From Liopterus haemorrhoidalis (lineage: Eukaryota; Arthropoda; Insecta; Coleoptera; Dytiscidae), in NCBI GenBank assembly GCA_963971575.1, contig OZ020622.1, positions 31,030,301 to 31,094,300 on the forward strand: DNA of 64,000 nt, in the 5' to 3' direction. The translations under genes were made by a program, and so were the position numbers. The stretch's first letter is position 1; each line of letters begins with the position of its first letter. The notes under the pieces were generated by a model. It was not told where the DNA came from, made no database searches, and saw only the letters and a program-made list of their open reading frames with translations. This document shows positions 53,001 through 62,744 of the stretch, piece by piece.

Positions 53001-53265
53001 TTTAGCGAGAGAAAAACTGCTCTTATCCAACGAAAAAGCCAAGGAAATCTATGACCGAACATGCAAGGAAAAAAAATTCAAAATCGGGGACTTGGTACTC
53101 CTGCATGATGAAACAGTAAGAAGAGGCAGATCGAAAAAATTGTCACCGTCATGGATAGGTCCTTACAAAATCTTGTCAAAAGATAGTGATGCTAATTATA
53201 CCATCAAAAAGGGAAAACATTCGCTGAAAATTCACATAAACCGTTTAAAACATTTTGTAACATAA
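50086..53265 (+). CDS. Errantivirus pol: protease, reverse transcriptase, RNase H, integrase
   Basis: This open frame of 1059 residues probably begins slightly upstream by frameshift from gag, since the frame is open through FILIQLDSTNQK. Protease: LLIDNGADISM near residue 7, with N where T or S is usual. Reverse transcriptase: WRIVVDFRKLN, YPLPNM, then YLDE at about residues 417-420 where YLDD is expected (GAA at 51343-51345). RNase H: LTTDASNTAIG and YSTIERELLAIVWA. Integrase: an HHCC finger ending CETCQ, LDIVGP, LTDQGTNF and NGFLERYHR, then a WIGPYKI (GPY/F) C-terminal motif. No stops. Confidence 0.95.
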   Translation: MTKLLIDNGADISMLKFSRLKDESIIYQGNTLILKGITNSYVKTLGINRAQIKTRDSSIIHDFHIVDDNIPLECDGILGRDFYIKHKALIDYKMKKIQFDNVAWDFYSEAERITLPARSEVIVCAKVQVSDKEGICEAQQIQDGVFLGHCLTRSVKSKCPVSIVNMNETDVTINIPQVQLKPVHSIIDIAKISQGNVTYDISRKSRLKEMIRSDHLNEEEREMIFQLCENFNDIFTLPGDKLSATPAVSHKINTKPNSNPTYVKPYRLAEKHKGEINKQIEEMLENNLIEPSKSPWNAPLLVVPKKEDASGKVKWRIVVDFRKLNDVTIGDAYPLPNMTEILDQLGKSQYFSVIDLKSAFYQIPMAPEDIEKTAFSTSLGHYEFTRMAMGLKGAPATLHRLMNTVLSGLQGLKMFVYLDEGVVYSTNLKTHLTKLEELFERLRSYNLKLQPDKCEFLRKEFTYLGHVITEQGIKPDPKKVEAVANFPTPRNEKDVKSFLGLAGYYRRFIKNFSKISSPLTNLLKDSIKFEWSQKQEESFCELKHVLTNYPVLQFPDFSKPFILTTDASNTAIGAILSQGELNQDHPVAYASRKLNKAELNYSTIERELLAIVWAVKHYRPYLYGVKFTVITDHKPLQWMFNVKDPSSRLMRWRITLEEYEFEIKYRPGKSNQNADALSRIYVSNKLLEKSSYDSSTNQVKKKNDKRVYTERDKRKILYEYHDAPMGGHQGINRTYERLKQAHNWIGMKKYVNDYIRKCETCQKNKLLSPQTRIPLTVTTTAQKPFEKCALDIVGPLPTTGSGNKYVLTFQDELSKFSEAIPLENQEAETIAKAFVKNIICKHGIPDIVLTDQGTNFLSELFKNVCKLLRIKKIQTTAYHPQTNGFLERYHRTLAEYLRHFIDEDQLNWDEWISYAIFTYNSTPHTATGFTPFEVLYGYKPSLPTSFKDQPSIQYSYNDYVLELKSRLQTTHRLAREKLLLSNEKAKEIYDRTCKEKKFKIGDLVLLHDETVRRGRSKKLSPSWIGPYKILSKDSDANYTIKKGKHSLKIHINRLKHFVT

Positions 53266-53270
53266 TCCGT

Positions 53271-53280
53271 TGTTTTAGGG
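53271..53280 (+). promoter_or_regulatory. Probable splice acceptor for env mRNA
   Basis: TGTTTTAGGG lies between the pol stop and the env start. Errantivirus env is made from a spliced subgenomic RNA, and the AG at 53277-53278 is well placed for it. Confidence 0.5.
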
Positions 53281-53292
53281 AATACTGCGATA

Positions 53293-55218
53293 ATGAAGAT
53301 CATTGCGATACTAACAACCTTGGTATCACTCAGCATCGCCGAGGAACCATTTTCCATAAACTATTTTCATCAGGAACCTGGAATATATTTTGAGCATGTT
53401 GGAAACATGCATCTCACTGTTGATAATTGGAATTTAGCCACATACTTAGAACTGAAGGAGTATGATATACGGTTTGACCAAATCACGAAGTACTTCAAGA
53501 GCACAGCCAAAATATGCGATCACAGGCTTATGATAGATTCCTATGAATGCAAGAATTTTGTCAATATAGCGAATCATTCACTGAGCCTCATTACGTCACG
53601 AAAGGATATTTTCAAGCAGCTATTAGGCCATGAGAACTCACGAAAAAAGAGAGGTTTATTAAATTTTGTTGGCAGCGTATCTAAAACTCTATTCGGTACC
53701 ATGGATCAAGACGATGCTGATTATTATGACGACAAAATCGAAGAAATGCAGCAAAATGAACAACAACTGAATCACATCGTAAACGAACAGGTTTCAATAG
53801 TCCAATCAGCCATTCAGTCGATAAATCACACCATTGGAAGATTTCAAGTAAATGAAAATATTCTATCTGATAATATTAAAACTATAAAAGGCTATTTGGA
53901 CAATAATATCAACAGAATGAGAGTCAATATCAGTCATGTTGAACTTTTAGCCAAATTGGATGAACAATTCTCAGTTTTAATCCTTATTATGGACCAGTAC
54001 CAGCTCGAGATTTACACTTTGGTAGACATAATTTTGAACGCTCAAAAGGGTATCATCCATCCATTCCTTATCACTCCAACGAGTGTTATCACACATCTCC
54101 GGTCTATCATTCCATCCCTACCCGCAGGATTGTCGTTTCCTGTTGCTCTAAAGGAGGAATATGCATATCAGTTGCTCAGGATCGTAAAATTAAGTATATG
54201 CTACACCAAGGGAAAGATTATCTGCGTTATATCCGTACCACTCCAACAATCAGAAGAATTTACACTTTTCTCTCTTATTCCAATGCCTGTGTCCATAAAT
54301 ACCTCGCAGTTTATATATATCGATCCATCTTTTGATATTTTAGCACTCGATAGTACACATCAAAAATTCATCCCGATGAAAGGCCCTCTACTGACGAACT
54401 GCAATGTTATCAACAAGAAAACATACTTGTGTAACCAGATACTACCAGTGATGGAAGTCCACCGCAAAAACAATTGCGAGATTCAATTGTTCCAGTCCAA
54501 TACGGCCATCCCGAAGGACTGCCGTATCCGATATGTGGAGTTAGCGGCTCCAGTATTCATCCCCCTGAAGGAATCCAACACATGGCTATTTTCATCACCG
54601 TCCAGGGAAACTATCACCATCACATGCAAGACTCAAGGCGCCACACGGTCATACGACGAAAGGATATCCAGAAGTGGCAGTATAACTATATCCCGCAATT
54701 GCCGAGCCTATTCCAAAACTTACGTCCTAACTCCCAGAGATGTCATGAACTCCACAGTTTCTCTAAATTTTATTCCTACTTATAATTTAACCGAACACTT
54801 GTCCAACTTTTCTTACGTTTTTCCTAAAATATCCTCCCTAACCCAGAAGAACATACTACAGCCACTTGTTCACAATCACGAGGATCTATCCAAGATTGGA
54901 GAACGCCTGGAGGATATGAAGAAGAAGGTCGAAGACAACGACATCCTACTCACCCACCACCAAGTCATGAAGAAGAACACATCATTCACCTACTGGGCAC
55001 TAGGTGCCACGGCGCTAATGATTATTTTTATATTATTGTCCAGGTTATGGAGCGCATGCCGCACTATTACGTGCCCCACAGCCAGCCGTTCAGTCGGACC
55101 AGAGCCACCCATCCAGATGGTAGTCATGGGAGGAAGTAGCCCAAATGTATCAAGGCCGGCAGTTCAACCAACCGAGGCCCCCACATCGCCCAGAGTTCCC
55201 ACAATTAAATTCCCCTAA
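53293..55218 (+). CDS. Errantivirus envelope glycoprotein (F-protein type)
   Basis: An intact 641-residue frame. A signal peptide covers about residues 1-16. A furin-type site RKKR lies at residues 117-120, followed directly by a fusion-peptide-like GLLNFVGSVSKTLFGT and an acidic segment, the layout shared by insect errantivirus Env and baculovirus F proteins. Several N-x-S/T sites are present. A transmembrane helix occupies about residues 567-588, followed by a proline/serine-rich tail. It would mediate membrane fusion. Whether this copy is expressed cannot be told. Confidence 0.9.
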   Translation: MKIIAILTTLVSLSIAEEPFSINYFHQEPGIYFEHVGNMHLTVDNWNLATYLELKEYDIRFDQITKYFKSTAKICDHRLMIDSYECKNFVNIANHSLSLITSRKDIFKQLLGHENSRKKRGLLNFVGSVSKTLFGTMDQDDADYYDDKIEEMQQNEQQLNHIVNEQVSIVQSAIQSINHTIGRFQVNENILSDNIKTIKGYLDNNINRMRVNISHVELLAKLDEQFSVLILIMDQYQLEIYTLVDIILNAQKGIIHPFLITPTSVITHLRSIIPSLPAGLSFPVALKEEYAYQLLRIVKLSICYTKGKIICVISVPLQQSEEFTLFSLIPMPVSINTSQFIYIDPSFDILALDSTHQKFIPMKGPLLTNCNVINKKTYLCNQILPVMEVHRKNNCEIQLFQSNTAIPKDCRIRYVELAAPVFIPLKESNTWLFSSPSRETITITCKTQGATRSYDERISRSGSITISRNCRAYSKTYVLTPRDVMNSTVSLNFIPTYNLTEHLSNFSYVFPKISSLTQKNILQPLVHNHEDLSKIGERLEDMKKKVEDNDILLTHHQVMKKNTSFTYWALGATALMIIFILLSRLWSACRTITCPTASRSVGPEPPIQMVVMGGSSPNVSRPAVQPTEAPTSPRVPTIKFP

Positions 55219-55280
55219 ATTTTTATTTTTTATTTTAATTTTTGAAGATTCGTGGACGAATCTTTCATTATGGGGGGAAA

Positions 55281-55513
55281 TGTTGCAATTGTAGTTCATT
55301 GTACCTTTTCAGCTTGCCTTAGCACATTCCTTATGTGACAATGAGCTCTATATTGCGACATTTCCTCTATAAATGCACACTACGCATTCTCAATTATCAA
55401 TTACAAATAATGCAACTCATACAATTGTAAATATGTATAAATATTGTATTATATTAGAAATAAAGCAGTCTTAGTTGAATCTCGGTCTTCTCACTATCCT
55501 TCGGGATACAACA
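55281..55513 (+). repeat. Errantivirus 3' LTR
   Basis: 233 bp, partner of 48669-48901, preceded by the polypurine tract. Confidence 0.95.
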
Positions 55514-56390
55514 ATATCATCTAACTTGTGACACTAATACAGCTATAAATGATATAAATAATTGGTGTTTAAATAATGGTATCACCATGATCTATACTAA
55601 AACCGCGGTATTACATTTTACTCTTAAAAATACAAAAGATGACTTACAATATACTTTTGGTGTAGAAAGTAAACCAAGTACCAAATGTTTAGGTGTAATA
55701 ATTAATTCTAAATTATCCTTCAAAGAACACATTTCAGAATTAACCATAAAACTTAATCAAATCTGTTACGCATTAAGATATTTTTCAATAAATTTTAATA
55801 TAAAGTTGACTAAACTTGTTTACTACAGTTACTTTCATAGTAACTTGAAATATGGACTAGAGGTACGGGGAATGACTACAGACTGGAAAAAGATCTTTAA
55901 AATACAGAAAAGAGCTGTGAGGATAATTTGTAAAGTTGGACCAAGACAATCATGTAAATAACTTTAAAAAAAAAAATAATATATTAACACTTCCATCTAT
56001 TTATATACTAGAAATTTAAAAATATATGTATAAAAACAAAAACAATTTTAACTTTCAAGGAAGCACTTATTATACGCGTAATGCAATTACAATTATTATA
56101 CCAATTCATAAAACTTCTAAATATGAGAGAGGTATAAACTACATTGGGCCCAAATTATATAATAAATTGAGCAACAAAACAAAAGACCTTTCATACGGTC
56201 AGTATGTGTCAAAGATAAAAAAGGAATTAAATGATGGAATATACTATAATGTAGCAGATTTCTTGCATAATACAAATACCTTATTGTGATTCAATTGATA
56301 TTTTGTTTAATTTTAGGGTTTTTTTTATATTGTTTTATTTTTATTTATTATTTTATCTTACTGTAATTTGTTATTATTAATGTGCATAAA

Positions 56391-56395
<5 letters not shown>

Positions 56396-56450
<55 letters not shown>
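56396..56450. repeat. (TA)n microsatellite
   Basis: Roughly 27 TA units at the 3' end of the LINE. Confidence 0.95.
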
Positions 56451-56451
<1 letters not shown>

Positions 56452-56587
56452 TTATCCAGACTAATTCGAGCAAAACCGTTGTCGCATTTTCACTGATGAT
56501 AAGTCATAAGTCATTTATTCTCAAAAAGAAACATACATTCTGTGAAGAACACTTCAATTAATCTATTTGATTAACTGTTAAAAAATC

Positions 56588-56805
56588 TGTTGAAACTTTA
56601 TGTTGAACCAAGTGTGCTAATCCAGTAATTCATATTAATAAGTAGGCTTACGAAAAACATATAATGTATAGAAATAATAGTTGTTGATATAGTCTGTCAT
56701 ATATGTTGTATTGTGCTTTAAATGTGTTAATATATTTGAGTAATTGTGTTACATTATGTTTATATATTTTGTTAATTGCTGAACCACATAGATGCCCGTC
56801 TAACA
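56588..56805 (+). repeat. copia-2 5' LTR
   Basis: 218 bp, TGTTGAAACTTT...CGTCTAACA. It lacks about 24 bp that the 3' LTR has near 61023-61050. GGTTATGGGCCCAGA, the copia-type primer site, follows at 56806. Confidence 0.95.
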
Positions 56806-56842
56806 GGTTATGGGCCCAGATTTTTGATTTTATATAAATATT

Positions 56843-58102
56843 ATGGATTCGCAACAGAGTACGCCCAGAATAAATGCAACAAAAGGTACGACTTCAGGTT
56901 TTTTACCAGGATTTGAAAAACTGGAGGGAATGTCCAATTATAATAATTGGAAATTTATTATGAAAATGTACCTTAAGCATGAAAATTTGTGGGATTGTGT
57001 AACAGGAGATAATGTAGATTCGGATAGAGATGATAAAGCATTAGCTAAAATATGTCTCAGCGTAAAACCGAATGCGTATGCTCATGTCAGAAATGCAGCC
57101 TCGGCTAAAGATGCTTGGATTAACTTGCAAAAAGCATACGAAGATAAAGGTCTCACACGGAGGCTTAGTTTATTAAGAAATTTGTTTAGTAGCAAGCTTG
57201 ATAAATTTAGTTCAATGGAACATTATGTCACTGAAACCATGTCAGTTGCACAGAAATTGGCAGATATAAATGCTCCTGTAGAAGATGAGTTCATTGGAGT
57301 AATTTTGTTAAGCGGTTTACCTGTCGAATATGATCCCATGATAATGGCCTTAGAAAGTTCAGGTGTAAAAATAACGAGTGAACTGGTAAAGTCCAAATTG
57401 TTGCAAGATGATACGAAACGAAGGAACGAAGAAAAGTCTGGCGAAGGACAGGCAGCACTAGTATCAGGTTTCAAAGGAAAACGGAGTCCCAAGTACTCGT
57501 ATAACAAAAAGCCAATCATCTGTTTTAATTGTCACGAACCAAATCACGTAAAAAGAAATTGTCCTAAGCTGAAACAGTATGACAACAAACAAAGGTACTT
57601 TAACGATAAGTATGGTGCAAAGAAAGAAGCAACAAGTCTGATGATGAAACATTTTTCTGTAAAGACTAGCACATCTGATTGGCATATTGACTCAGGTGCT
57701 ACGGCACACATGACTATGAGAAGAGACTGGCTAAATAATTATCAGAATAATAGTAATATAGAAATAACGACAGCGGATAATAGCAAAATAAGAAGTGAAG
57801 GCATTGGAAATGTGAAGATAAAATTACCATTAAAGAACGGATTTAGTAACATTGACAGAATAAATGATGTATTGCATGTCCCAAATATAGCAACAAATCT
57901 TCTATCGGTAAGTAAAATGACTGATAAAGGTTTTGTTGTAGTTTTCGATAGGAGTAGCTGTAAAGTATTTAATGGAAGTAGTTGTCACATTAAAGGAAAA
58001 ATAGAAGCCACTGGAGTTCGTTGTGAGGGAACTTACAAATTAAATCATTTTGACATCTGTCAAAAGGCAATGACAGCAGACATTTCAAAACATGAATTGT
58101 AG
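56843..58102 (+). pseudogene. copia-2 gag and protease part of the polyprotein
   Basis: 419 residues from the start 37 bases after the LTR. The gag region has NYNNWKFIMKMYLKHENLWD, a zinc knuckle CFNCHEPNHVKRNC near residue 228, and the protease WHIDSGATAHMT near residue 280. The frame ends at a TAG (58100-58102) directly before HRRLGHLNRKGM, the preintegrase motif, which continues in the same frame. A single point stop therefore separates the two parts. Confidence 0.9.
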
Positions 58103-60838
58103 CATAGACGTCTTGGACATCTAAATAGGAAAGGAATGACTTTATTGAAAAATGTAGCCACAGGAATTAATTTTTCAGTTCTCAATAATAATCCTTGTAT
58201 TCCGTGTATAAAGGCTAAACAGTGTAGAAGAATTTTTCCAAAGAGTGGAGGGCGAAGAGCTACAGATAAATTGGAGCTTATTCACTCAGATTTGTGTGGT
58301 CCTATGAGCAAAATTTCATGGGGAGGTGCCAGATACTTTGTTAGTTTCACAGATGACTTCACACGTAAAACTTTTGCATATTTTATTAAGTCAAAAAATG
58401 AAGTGAATAAAATATTTGAAGTATTCAAAGCTGAAGTAGAAAATGAAACTGGAAAGAAAATTAAAGTACTAAGAACAGATAACGGAACGGAGTATGTTAA
58501 TAGAGAGTTAAGGAATTTTTTGAAGAACAACGGAATAAAGCATCAGACAACAATAGCGTACACGCCTGAACAAAATGGAGTTTCAGAGCGGGCAAATAGA
58601 ACTATTGTGGAAAAGGCACGCAGTATGTTACAAGATGCTCAACTTAGTAAACGTTATTGGGCAGAAGCTGTCAATACCGCTATATATTTGAAGAATAGAT
58701 CACCAACAGAAGCAGTCAAGGGTATGACACCAGAAGAAGCGTGGAATGGCAAGAAAGTTGACTTAAGACATTTAAGAATTTTTGGAAGTAAAGCGTATGT
58801 ACATATTCCGAAACAGTTTAGAAAAAAGTTTGATGCGAAATCTAAAGAACACATTATGGTAGGTTATTGTACTGAAAGTAAAGGTTATCGTTTAATTGAT
58901 AAGAAAAATCCTTACAAAATTGTGAAAAGTCGGGACGTTGTATTCATTGAAGATAATAACTACGATGAACAAGATAATAAAGAAGTTATAGAAGAAGAAG
59001 AAGAAAATCTTTTTCCATGTATAAACAAAAAAGAGCAAGTCGATGAATCACAAATCGAAGAACAAGTTGCTGAAGAACAAGTTGCTGAGGAACAAATTGA
59101 ACAAGTTCAAGTTGAAGAACAAACTCATGAAAAACAAACTAAGGAATTAGTAGAAAAATATGAGGAAAAGAAAAATGTTGAAGAGAGTAGATATCCCAAG
59201 AGAGAAAGAAGAATACCAGATCGTTACGACAATATGAAGCTTTATAAAACTGAATCAAACACCACAGAAGATGATCCTAAAACAATAAAAGAAGCTCTTT
59301 CAAGAATAGATAGAGATAAGTGGGAGAAAGCGATAAACGATGAATATAATGCAATGAAAGCAAATAAAGTTTGGGTTCTTGTCGACAGACCGAAAGATCG
59401 AAACATTGTCAAAAATAAATGGATTTTCAAGATAAAAAGAGGAGCTGATGGAAATATCCAGAAATATAAAGCAAGACTAGTAGCAAAAGGTTTTAGCCAA
59501 GAATATGGGACAGATTATCAAGAGACATTTGCACCCGTGGTCAGACATTCCACAATAAAACTATTATTTGGAATGGCAGCAGAAATGAATTTGAGGATTG
59601 ATCATTGGGATGTCACAACAGCTTTTTTAAATGGAGAGCTCGAAGAGGAACTTTTCATGGAACAGCCGGATGGTTTTGTTAAAAAGAAGCAAGAAAATAA
59701 AGTATGCCTGTTGAAGAAGGCTATCTATGGGTTAAAACAAGCATCAAGGTCGTGGAACAAGAAAGTTCACGAAGTTTTAATTAAAATAGATTTTAAAAGA
59801 TCAAAACATGACCCTTGTGTTTATTACAAAATACAGAAGAATATTTTAATTATTTTAGCACTGTATGTCGACGATTTTTTGATATTTTGTAACTGTGACG
59901 CAGAGAAGAATAAGTTAAAGGAAAATTTGAATAGTTGTTTCGAAATGAAGGATTTAGAAGAAGTAAGAGAATGTCTAGGAATGAAAGTGACAAGAGACAA
60001 GGAGAAAAATGTAATCAAGATCAGTCAAGAAAAATATATTAAAGAAATTTTGGAACGGTTTGGAATGGTAGATGCGAAAGCAGTTGCGACACCAATGGAA
60101 GTCGGACAGAAACTGAGAAAAGCTTCTGATGAAGAAAGAAGTAAAAATGTACCATACAGAGAACTGGTGGGATCATTAATGTATCTAGCAGTTAGCACTA
60201 GGCCAGACATTGCTCATGCAGCGAGTGTGTTAAGCCAGTTCAACAACTGCTACAGTGACGTTCACTGGAAAGCTGCAAAAAGGGTACTGAGGTATCTTAT
60301 TGGCACAATTAATTTATCCTTAGTGTTTCAGCGCAACCAGAAAGACATTATAGGCTTCGCCGATGCGGACTGGGCTGGAGACGAAGGCGACCGCAGATCT
60401 TACACCGGTTATATTATGAAGTTTGCGAATGCGGCAATCAGCTGGGAGTCCCGTAAGCAAAAGACGGTGGCTCTGTCCAGCACGGAGGCTGAATATATGG
60501 CGCTCAGTGAAGCCAGCAAAGAAGGAGTTCACATTAAAGGGCTCCTAAATGAACTCTGTAATAGAGACGGTCCTATTATCATTTTTAATGACAATCAGGG
60601 AGCACAAAAACTTGTACTTAACCCTGTTTTTCATAAAAGGACAAAACACATTGACATACGTCATCACTTTGTAAGAGAGGTTATGGCAAATAATCAAATT
60701 GACATTAAATATTTACCATCTGACAGAATGACAGATGACATTTTTACAAAGGCTTTACCTTATGTCAAACACAAATATTTTGTCAAGGAGTTAGGTTTAG
60801 AAAATTTGGGAAATTCGTATGTCACTGTGGATGCATAA
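58103..60838 (+). pseudogene. copia-2 pol part: integrase, reverse transcriptase, RNase H
   Basis: It continues the frame of 56843 after the TAG. Integrase: CIPCIKAKQCR, LIHSDLCGPM, RTDNGTEYVN and NGVSERANR. A glutamine/glutamate-rich linker (EEQVAEEQVAEEQIEQVQVE) follows. Reverse transcriptase: KYKARLVAKGFSQEYG, GLKQASRSWN and LYVDDFLIF with intact VDD. RNase H: STEAEYMALSEASKEG and TKHIDIRHHFVRE. It ends at the TAA at 60836-60838, 34 bases before the 3' LTR. No other stop is visible. Confidence 0.9.
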
Positions 60839-60872
60839 TTATAGAGATGTGAATTATTGGATTATGGGAGGG

Positions 60873-61114
60873 TGTTGAAACTTTATGTTGAACCAAGTGT
60901 GCTAATCCAGTAATTCACATTAATAAGTAGGCTTACGAAAAACATATAATATATATAAATAATAGTTATTGATATAGTCTGTCATATATGTTGTATTGTG
61001 CTTTAAATGTGTTAATATATTTGATTAGTGTATTGTGTAGATTATTAGTAGATTGTGTTACATTATGTTTATATATTTTGTTAATTGCTCAACCACATAG
61101 ATGCCCGTCTAACA
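60873..61114 (+). repeat. copia-2 3' LTR
   Basis: 242 bp, partner of 56588-56805, with a small internal insertion near 61023-61050. Confidence 0.95.
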
Positions 61115-61400
61115 AAAACCCTTTTAGCTTCATATGATTTACCCCAAAATATTATGCTGTAAGAGACTAGTGAGTAAAAAGAGGCATAATAGTAAGCCTT
61201 AATAGCAAATAAATTAGAGATCTGTTTCAGTCTGATAATTGCAAAGCAAATCTTTGTTAGTTTATTACAAGGAGCTTGAATCTGAGGATGCCAGCTGAGG
61301 CGTCTGTCCAAAATAATCCCCAAGTAGTAAGCTTCATGTGATGAATCTAATAAATTATTCTCCCGAAAGATAGGATTTACCATAATTAATACCTTTATAA
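61115..61400 (-). pseudogene. LINE reverse-transcriptase thumb fragment, cut by copia-2
   Basis: The minus strand reads AYYLGIILDRRLSWHPQIQA, then CFAIIRLKQISN, SLVSYSIIFWG and YEAKRVF up to the copia LTR. This is the C-terminal region of a Jockey/CR1-like reverse transcriptase. Its continuation may lie left of copia-2 at 56455-56587, but that part is too decayed to prove. Confidence 0.7.
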
Positions 61401-61454
61401 ATGGAAGATAAACCTTTAATAATGGAACAACTATACTTGCGATACGGTTAAACA

Positions 61455-62744
61455 GGGAACTTTCAAAGACAAACATTACAATTTTAGGGGAGCTGATTTC
61501 CTAAAATTGTACAATGAACTTAGTGTTATCAACTGGACTTTCCTGGAGTATATAACTGATGTCAATATTGCAGTGGACAAATTTTATGATGTTCTAGGTA
61601 CAGTCCTTGATAATTGTGTGCCACTTGTAAAGTCACAGTCAAGTAAATATCCCCCTTGGTTCACGGCAGAGATTAAATCTTTAATTAAGCAAAAGAAATA
61701 CCATCATGGGAAGGTCAAAAATGGTTTCGGAGATGTGGACTATCACAAGAATATGTTTTGCAGATGTAGAAAATCATTAAATAAATTATTAAGGAGAGAA
61801 TATCAGATTTATGTGAATGATATGGAGGAAAATATTGCATCTGATTCCACCAAATTATGGACATTTGCGAAAAGAAAAAAAAATCTGATGTTCTCTCTTG
61901 CATTACTACTGAAGACGGGACTATTGTTGATGATAGTTCACATATCGCACAAACCTTTGCATCTTATTTTGCCTCAGTCTTCAGTGAGGATGTCAATGAC
62001 GTGAACACTGACAGGGGTATGGGAAGCCAACTAGGCACCCTAAACATAGAATCTGTTTCTCTGGAAGACGTGGTGTGGTCGATTGCAAAATTGAAGCCAA
62101 AAAAATCTTGTGGTCCAGACAATCTTCCACCTTATGTCTTGAAAGGATGTAAGGATATCCTAGTTCTTCCCCTTCGCATTTTATTTCAAAAGTCAATTAA
62201 ATCATGTGTTTTTCCTGCGAAGTGGAGGTTATCTAGAGTATGTCCCATACATAAGAATGGCGATAAAAAAGACGTAAAAAATTACAGACCGGTATCTATC
62301 ATCTCATCTCCAGCCAAGGTATTTGAGCAAATTATCTATAAGTATGTTTTTCAGCACGTTTCCCCTGCCATAAGTACGAAACAACATGAATTTATGCCGC
62401 GTAGGTCTACGAATACTAATTTACTATGAATAACCGATTACGTTGGACAATGTCTAGATACCGGGATTCAGGTAGATGCAGTGTACCTCGACATGACTAA
62501 GGTCTTTGATAGAATAGGGCATTCTCGGTTACTTGGTGCACTGGAATACTTCGGCATGTCACTTAACATATGTATTTGGTTCGAATCATATCTACGCGAA
62601 AGATGGCAATACGTGGAATTTAATGGCTCAAAATCCGACAATTATTTATCAACCAGTGGCGTCCCCCAGGGATCGAACCTTGGGCCCCTGATGTTTCTCC
62701 TGGTGGTTAATAATATCCCAGATATCGTGAGCAATAGTCAGTGT
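61455..62744 (+). pseudogene. Jockey-like LINE ORF2 fragment
   Basis: It reads NFRGADFLKLYNELSVINW, VPLVKSQSSKYPPWFTAEIK and, after a frameshift in an A-run near 61870, IAKLKPKKSCGPDNLPPYVL, DKKDVKNYRPVSIISSPAKV and, past a TGA at 62427-62429, DMTKVFDRIGHSRLLGALEY and GVPQGSNLGPLMFLLVVNN. The endonuclease and the FADD box are missing. It stops at 62744, where another LINE begins in frame. Confidence 0.8.

Larger units (their letters stand above)
48669..55513 (+). mobile_element. Gypsy/errantivirus-type endogenous provirus with env
   Basis: Two 233-bp LTRs are flanked by the 4-bp TSD ATAT (48665-48668, 55514-55517), and a polypurine tract TGGGGGGAAA lies at 55271-55280. The order is gag, pol (in a -1 frame relative to gag) and env. 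The LTRs differ by about one base, so the insertion is recent. gag has two in-frame stops and the reverse transcriptase has an altered catalytic box, so this copy is probably not autonomous, although pol and env are open. Confidence 0.95.
48313..56289 (+). pseudogene. LINE reverse transcriptase, interrupted
   Basis: 48313-48668: YEICDFSKAFDLVDHELL, GVEIGIPQGSVLGSLLY and NITMYADDTYTN, the palm with intact YADD. 55514-56289: a continuation with KCLGVIINSKLSFKEHISEL, LTKLVYYSYFHSNLKYGLEV, KIQKRAVRII, then stops at about 55960 and 56020 and INYIGPKLYNKLS to a TGA at 56287. The endonuclease and N-terminal part are missing. Confidence 0.8.
48304..56395 (+). mobile_element. Jockey/CR1-like LINE, 5'-truncated, split by a gypsy provirus
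   Basis: LINE sequence before 48669 and after 55513 forms one reverse transcriptase, interrupted at an ATAT target. The 3' end probably lies near the (TA)n run at 56396. Confidence 0.75.
56588..61114 (+). mobile_element. Ty1/copia retrotransposon (copia-2), one stop codon
   Basis: LTRs of 218 and 242 bp bound a gag-pol gene broken by one stop. The polypurine tract GGATTATGGGAGGG (60859-60872) precedes the 3' LTR. The flanking pentamers AAATC (56583-56587) and AAAAC (61115-61119) agree in 4 of 5 bases. LINE sequence on the minus strand flanks the right side. It is a different family from copia-1: the LTRs are unrelated although the primer site is the same. Confidence 0.9.

Noticed and set aside
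53293..55218. env as a domesticated host gene
   Set aside because: It lies in normal order inside a young provirus with near-identical LTRs. Nothing suggests separate host use.
56455..56587. Continuation of the LINE at 61115-61400 on the left of copia-2
   Set aside because: Joining across the copia target gives RVF then a short open stretch and a stop. Similarity to a LINE C-terminus is too weak to claim.
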